Assembly: GCA_023391175.1 (NCBI GenBank)
Contig: JAEWBL010000404.1
Span: 1-9,474, forward strand
DNA from: Pseudomonadota bacterium
Lineage (GTDB): Bacteria > Pseudomonadota > Alphaproteobacteria > Rhizobiales > Xanthobacteraceae
Reading direction: 5' to 3'
DNA length: 9,474 nt
The position numbers and the translations under genes are program-made. Under the pieces are notes generated by a model. That model saw only the letters and a list, made by a program, of their open reading frames with translations. It made no database searches and was not told the origin of the DNA. Below are positions 6,416 through 9,474 of the stretch, in pieces (positions within the stretch are counted from its first letter, which is position 1; each line of letters begins with the position of its first letter).

Positions 6416-7177
6416 TCAGGTCATCAGCCAGCCGCCGGCCACGTCCACCACCTGTCCGGTGACGAAGGCCGAGGCTTCGGAGGTGAGGAACACGCAGGTC
6501 GCCGCCACCTCCTCCGGCTGGCCGAGACGGCGCAGCGGGGTGGAGAGCCGCACCGCCTCGTTGGCGGTGGAAGCGGTGCCACGCATCATGGGCGTGTCGA
6601 TGCGGCCGGGTGCGATGGCGTTCACCGTGATGCCGTAGGGGCCGAGCTCCCCCGCCAGATGCTTGGTGAAGCCGATGAGCGCGGCCTTCGAGGCGGCATA
6701 GTGGACGCCCACGATGTCGCAATAGGTGCGCCCCGCCACCGAGGCGATGTTGACGATGCGCCCCCTGCCCTGCGCCTTCATGCCGGGCGAGAGCGCCCGC
6801 ACGCAGTTGAAGGCGCCGGTGAGGTTCACGTCGATCACCCGCCGCCATTCCTCCGGCGGCATCTCCCAGGCTTCCGAGCGGCGGCCGTCCGCCCCGCTCT
6901 TGGGCGAGATGCCGGCATTGTTCACCAGCACCTCCACCGGCCCGAGCGCCGCAGCCGCAGCCTCCGCGGCGGCCGCGACGGCGGCATAGTCGGAGACGTC
7001 GGCGGCAAGGCCGATGGCGGCGGCGCCGCGCGCGATCGCGGCCTCGGCGGCCTCGTTCGCGAGACCCGCATCGTGGTCCACATAGGCGATGGCGAGGCCC
7101 GCATCGGCGAGGGCATCCGCCTGGGCGCGGCCGATCCCTCGGCCGGCGCCCGTGACGAAAGCGACGCGCGCGCTCAC
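6416..7177 (-). CDS. SDR-family NAD(P)-dependent oxidoreductase (second of tandem pair)
   Basis: A classical FabG-like short-chain dehydrogenase of 253 residues with TGAGRGIG (9-16), NNAG (86-89), Asn118, Ser146, Tyr160 and Lys164. Asp34 favours NAD(H). The start is a GTG at 7177 overlapping the stop of the preceding quinone-oxidoreductase gene as GTGA, with GGAG about 10 nt upstream. An ATG at 7309 in the same frame would run through the neighbour's coding region and add a non-SDR sequence, so it is rejected. The two SDRs share motifs but differ clearly in sequence, so they may carry out successive or stereo-specific oxidations of one substrate; that is inference. The true substrate is not readable. 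Confidence 0.93.
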   Translation of the reverse strand: MSARVAFVTGAGRGIGRAQADALADAGLAIAYVDHDAGLANEAAEAAIARGAAAIGLAADVSDYAAVAAAAEAAAAALGPVEVLVNNAGISPKSGADGRRSEAWEMPPEEWRRVIDVNLTGAFNCVRALSPGMKAQGRGRIVNIASVAGRTYCDIVGVHYAASKAALIGFTKHLAGELGPYGITVNAIAPGRIDTPMMRGTASTANEAVRLSTPLRRLGQPEEVAATCVFLTSEASAFVTGQVVDVAGGWLMT

Positions 7178-8193
7178 CGGCCGGTCTCCAGCATGATCTT
7201 GCCGAGATGGGCGCTCGATTCCATCAGCGCATGGGCCTCCCGCGCCTGCTCCAGCGGGAAGGTGGCGTGGATGAAGGGCTTCACCTTGCCGGCGTCGAGC
7301 AGCGGCCACACGTCCCGCATGAGCAGATCGGCGATGGCCTTCTTCAGCGCCACCGGGCGCGCGCGGAGCGTGGAGCCGGTGAAGGTCAGGCGCTTCAGCA
7401 TGACCGGCATGAGGTCGATGGTAACCTCGCTCGGCTGCAGGAAGGCGATCTGCACGAGGCGGCCCTCCACCGCGAGGGCCTGGAGGTTGCGCGCCACATA
7501 GGGGCCGCCCACCATATCGAGGATCTCCTCGACGCCCTTGCCGTCGGTGAGCGCCTTCACCTCGGTGACGAAATCGCCCTCGCGATAATTGATGGCCGCA
7601 TCAGCGCCCAGCGACAGGCAGAAGTCGCACTTTTCCTTCGAGCCCGCCGTGGCGATGACCCGCGCGCCGGCATGATGGGCAAGCTGGATGGCGGTGGAGC
7701 CGATGCCGCTCGACCCGCCATGGATGAGGATGGTCTCGCCCGCCTTCAGCCCGCCGCGGGTGAAGACGTTGTCATAGACCGTGTAGTAGTTCTCCGGCAG
7801 TCCGGCCGCTTCCAGCAGCGACAGCGGCTTGGGGATCGGCAGGCAGAGCGGCGCCTCGGCGACGCAGTATTCGGCATAGCCGCCGGAGATCACCAGGGCG
7901 CAGATCTCGTCGCCGATCTTCGGGGAGGTGACGCCCTCGCCCAGCGCGACCACGCGGCCGGCGATCTCGAGGCCGGGCACATCGGTCGCGCCGGGAGGCG
8001 GGGGATAGTTGCCGGCGCGCTGGAGGCAGTCCGGCCGGTTCACGCCCGCCGCCACCACTTCCACCAACACCTGCCCCGGGCCGGGACGCGGCACATCCGC
8101 CGTCTCGACCGTCACCACCTCGGGACCGCCCGCGCCCGCAAAGCGGACCTGTCGCATCGTCTCTGGAAGAATCGTCTTGGAAATCTCTGCCAC
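7174..8193 (-). CDS. NAD(P)H-quinone oxidoreductase, PIG3-type zinc-independent MDR
   Basis: A medium-chain reductase of 339 residues, of the TP53I3/PIG3-like quinone oxidoreductase class. Signatures are VNRPDCLQRAGNYPPPPGA (51-69), DVPGLEIAGRV, GLPENYYTVYDNVF (131-144), the nucleotide-binding GGSSGIGSTAIQLA (159-172), and GSKEKCDFCLSLGADAAINY. The zinc-binding residues of alcohol dehydrogenases are absent. The chosen start is a GTG at 8193, preceded by AGGGAGGA with good spacing and giving an N-terminus (AEISKTILPETM) like those of relatives. A later ATG at 8157 would also preserve the domain. It is the promoter-proximal gene of the leftward operon and overlaps the next SDR gene by 4 bp. It may reduce an enone or quinone intermediate, or recycle cofactor, for the SDR pathway. 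Confidence 0.92.
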   Translation of the reverse strand: MAEISKTILPETMRQVRFAGAGGPEVVTVETADVPRPGPGQVLVEVVAAGVNRPDCLQRAGNYPPPPGATDVPGLEIAGRVVALGEGVTSPKIGDEICALVISGGYAEYCVAEAPLCLPIPKPLSLLEAAGLPENYYTVYDNVFTRGGLKAGETILIHGGSSGIGSTAIQLAHHAGARVIATAGSKEKCDFCLSLGADAAINYREGDFVTEVKALTDGKGVEEILDMVGGPYVARNLQALAVEGRLVQIAFLQPSEVTIDLMPVMLKRLTFTGSTLRARPVALKKAIADLLMRDVWPLLDAGKVKPFIHATFPLEQAREAHALMESSAHLGKIMLETGR

Positions 8194-8307
8194 CGGCTTC
8201 CTCCCTTGCGCCTTCTGCGAGGCTTTCCGGCACCTGTCGGCGGCGGCCTTTTCGGCCGCGCCCGGTCCCGGCGGCGCCCTCATCACGGCGCGTTCTGGTC
8301 GGCGAGG

Positions 8308-8336
8308 AAAATACATAGGTCGTACTTGTCAGGCAA
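8308..8336 (-). promoter_or_regulatory. Leftward sigma70-like promoter of the oxidoreductase operon
   Basis: On the - strand, TTGCCT (8336-8331) and TATTTT (8313-8308) are 17 nt apart, in an AT-rich patch unusual for this DNA. Transcription would start near 8301, giving a leader of about 108 nt before the GTG at 8193. Confidence 0.5.
8326..8336. promoter_or_regulatory. Candidate operator, imperfect palindrome TTGTCAGGCAA
   Basis: An 11-bp near-palindrome (TTGTC-A-GGCAA, four of five pairs symmetric). Its overall form, TTG and CAA half-sites around a short centre, resembles FadR/FCD-type GntR operators. It covers the -35 boxes of both divergent promoters, so a single bound dimer could block both. 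The regulator encoded at 4849-5601 is the obvious candidate. This is position-based inference from one site. Confidence 0.4.
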
Positions 8337-8354
8337 CTTGGTTATCTGCATTAT
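8326..8354 (+). promoter_or_regulatory. Rightward sigma70-like promoter of the ABC transporter gene
   Basis: TTGTCA (8326-8331) and CATTAT (8349-8354) are 17 nt apart. The start point would be near 8361, leaving a leader of about 112 nt before the ATG at 8473. The -35 box coincides with the leftward promoter's -35 on the opposite strand. Confidence 0.5.
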
Positions 8355-8372
8355 CCGCCTCGCCAGACGGGC

Positions 8373-8418
8373 CGGCTGCCACGCCGGACCGCAGCCGAAG
8401 GGCACGAAAACCGTGCCC
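8373..8418 (+). promoter_or_regulatory. Two leader hairpins upstream of the substrate-binding protein gene
   Basis: The predicted leader has a 7-bp stem CGGCTGC/GCAGCCG (8373-8379 with 8391-8397) and a 7-bp stem GGGCACG/CGTGCCC (8400-8406 with 8412-8418, loop AAAAC). No riboswitch class is recognised. In GC-rich DNA such stems can be coincidental, and no T-run follows. Confidence 0.3.
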
Positions 8419-8472
8419 GAGCAACGGTTTGAATCGCCCGGCCCGAACCGGGGTCGGCGGAGGGAGGAAACC

Positions 8473-9474
8473 ATGAAGTTGTTTGCGCGGGCGGCGCTCG
8501 CCGCCGCCATGCTTGCTGCCGTGCCGATGGCCACGACCCTGCCCGCAGCGGCACAGGGCACCGTGAAGTTCGGCGCCCTCTATCCCTTCTCCGGCACCCT
8601 CGCGCTGCTCGGCGACGAGAGCTTCCGCGGCTTCGAGCTGGCGGTGGAGGAGCGCAATGCGGCCGGCGGCCTCAACGGCCAGAAGATCGAGTTCATCAAG
8701 GGCGACGCGGTCGATCCCAACCAGGCGGTCGGCGAAGCGCGGCGCCTCACCTCGGTGGACAAGGTCTCGGCCATCTTCGGCACCTATTCCTCGTCCCTGT
8801 CGCTGGCGGCGACGCAGGTGACCGAGCTCGCCAACATCCCCTATTTCGAGCTGGGTGCGATCTCCGATCCCATCACCGAGCGCGGCTTCAAATACGTCTT
8901 CCGCACCAACGCCACGGCGCGTGACTTCGCCAACCGCATGGTCGATTCGATCATCGAGGCCATCGCCCCGGCGCTCAACGCCAAGCCCGGCGACCTCAAG
9001 ATCGGCATCATCCACGAGGACAGCCTCTACGGGCAGACCGTCTCCGGCTATCAGAAGGCCCGCGCCAAGGAGAAGGGCCTCAACGTGGTCGAGGTGCTGC
9101 CCTATTCGGCGAAGTCGGTGGACCTCACCCCCGTCATCCTGCGCCTGAAGTCCTCGGGTGCCGACGTGGTGCTGCAGACCTCCTACCAGAACGACACCGT
9201 GCTGTTCTTCCGCCAGATGAAGGACCAGGGGTACAAGCCCAAGGCGGTGATGGGCGCCGGCGGCGGCTATTCCACCCGTGACACCATGCAGGCGGTGGGC
9301 GCGGAGAACATGGAAGGCGCCCTCGACGTCGATTTCACCCAGTACAACACCAACCCCAAGGCGGCGCCGGGCATCACCGAGTTCGCGGCGAAGTACAAGG
9401 CCAAGTACGGCATCGAGCCGCGCTCGGGCCACTCGCTCGCCAACTACATGGGCGCCAAGGTGTTCTTCGACGCC
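8473..9474 (+). CDS. ABC transporter substrate-binding protein, LivK / Peripla_BP_6 type (3' truncated)
   Basis: Periplasmic binding protein of the branched-chain amino-acid (HAAT) transporter family; in soil alphaproteobacteria this family also serves aromatic acids, amides and other organic acids. Residues 1-27 are a Sec signal peptide (hydrophobic core, ending LPAAA before QG). The mature part begins with the family opening VKFGALYPFSGTLALLGDES, followed by NAAGGLNGQKIEFIKGD, a GTYSSSLSLAATQ ligand-loop region near 103-115, and the second-lobe segment KIGIIHEDSLYGQTVSGYQ. The start is supported by GGAGGAAACC-ATG. The frame is open for 334 codons and runs off the window end with no stop; permease and ATPase genes are expected beyond it. 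It diverges from the oxidoreductase operon, suggesting it imports that pathway's substrate. Confidence 0.93.
   Translation, partial: MKLFARAALAAAMLAAVPMATTLPAAAQGTVKFGALYPFSGTLALLGDESFRGFELAVEERNAAGGLNGQKIEFIKGDAVDPNQAVGEARRLTSVDKVSAIFGTYSSSLSLAATQVTELANIPYFELGAISDPITERGFKYVFRTNATARDFANRMVDSIIEAIAPALNAKPGDLKIGIIHEDSLYGQTVSGYQKARAKEKGLNVVEVLPYSAKSVDLTPVILRLKSSGADVVLQTSYQNDTVLFFRQMKDQGYKPKAVMGAGGGYSTRDTMQAVGAENMEGALDVDFTQYNTNPKAAPGITEFAAKYKAKYGIEPRSGHSLANYMGAKVFFDA

Noticed and set aside
8194..8472. Possible riboswitch or small RNA in the divergent intergenic region
   Set aside because: Only short GC stems are visible, with no recognisable aptamer core or terminator T-run; promoters and an operator explain the AT-rich patch.
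8329..9432. A 367-codon open frame on the - strand opposite the substrate-binding protein gene
   Set aside because: It is the antisense shadow of a clear signal-peptide-bearing LivK-type gene. Its translation is His/Gly/Arg-rich and low in complexity, with no family motif.

Overview
The window is GC-rich DNA (rough estimate near 70%) with tightly packed genes, 4-bp start/stop overlaps, strong codon bias and long antisense shadow frames. Gene content and an intergenic repeat of the 'MAGLVPAIHV / RDKPGHD' kind, often mis-called as small ORFs in Hyphomicrobiales, point to an alphaproteobacterium of that order. A Xanthobacter/Azorhizobium/Ancylobacter-like relative is a guess from content, not a proven assignment. 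No tRNA, rRNA, CRISPR array, transposase or origin was seen.

Region 1 (1-2531, + strand) is the 3' part of a phosphonate C-P lyase operon: phnL (ABC-type ATPase subunit), phnM (triphosphate diphosphohydrolase) and phnN (ribose 1,5-bisphosphate phosphokinase). PhnL is thought to act with the PhnI/G/H system that loads phosphonate onto ribose triphosphate. PhnM removes pyrophosphate to give the substrate of the C-P lyase PhnJ, and PhnN works in the salvage of ribose bisphosphate to PRPP. The core phnGHIJK genes presumably lie left of the window.

Region 2 (2570-4409) holds two divergent genes not obviously linked to phosphonates: an AIM24/TIGR00266-family protein on the - strand, and a secreted protein on the + strand with two DTG motifs spaced as in pepsin. 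Region 3 (4410-4848) has no gene. It carries a pair of roughly 80% identical 69-bp direct repeats around a nested inverted-repeat element with two perfect 10-bp hairpins.

Region 4 (4849-9474) is an apparent small-molecule uptake and oxidation locus. A leftward operon encodes a PIG3-type quinone oxidoreductase, two short-chain dehydrogenases and a FadR-type GntR regulator. Diverging from it is a LivK-type ABC substrate-binding protein, cut by the window edge. The intergenic region contains two face-to-face sigma70-like promoters whose -35 boxes share one imperfect palindrome, a plausible operator for the GntR protein. The substrate cannot be read from the sequence. This locus, the pepsin-like protein and the repeat block are the most interesting parts; nothing here is clearly a wholly new class of system.
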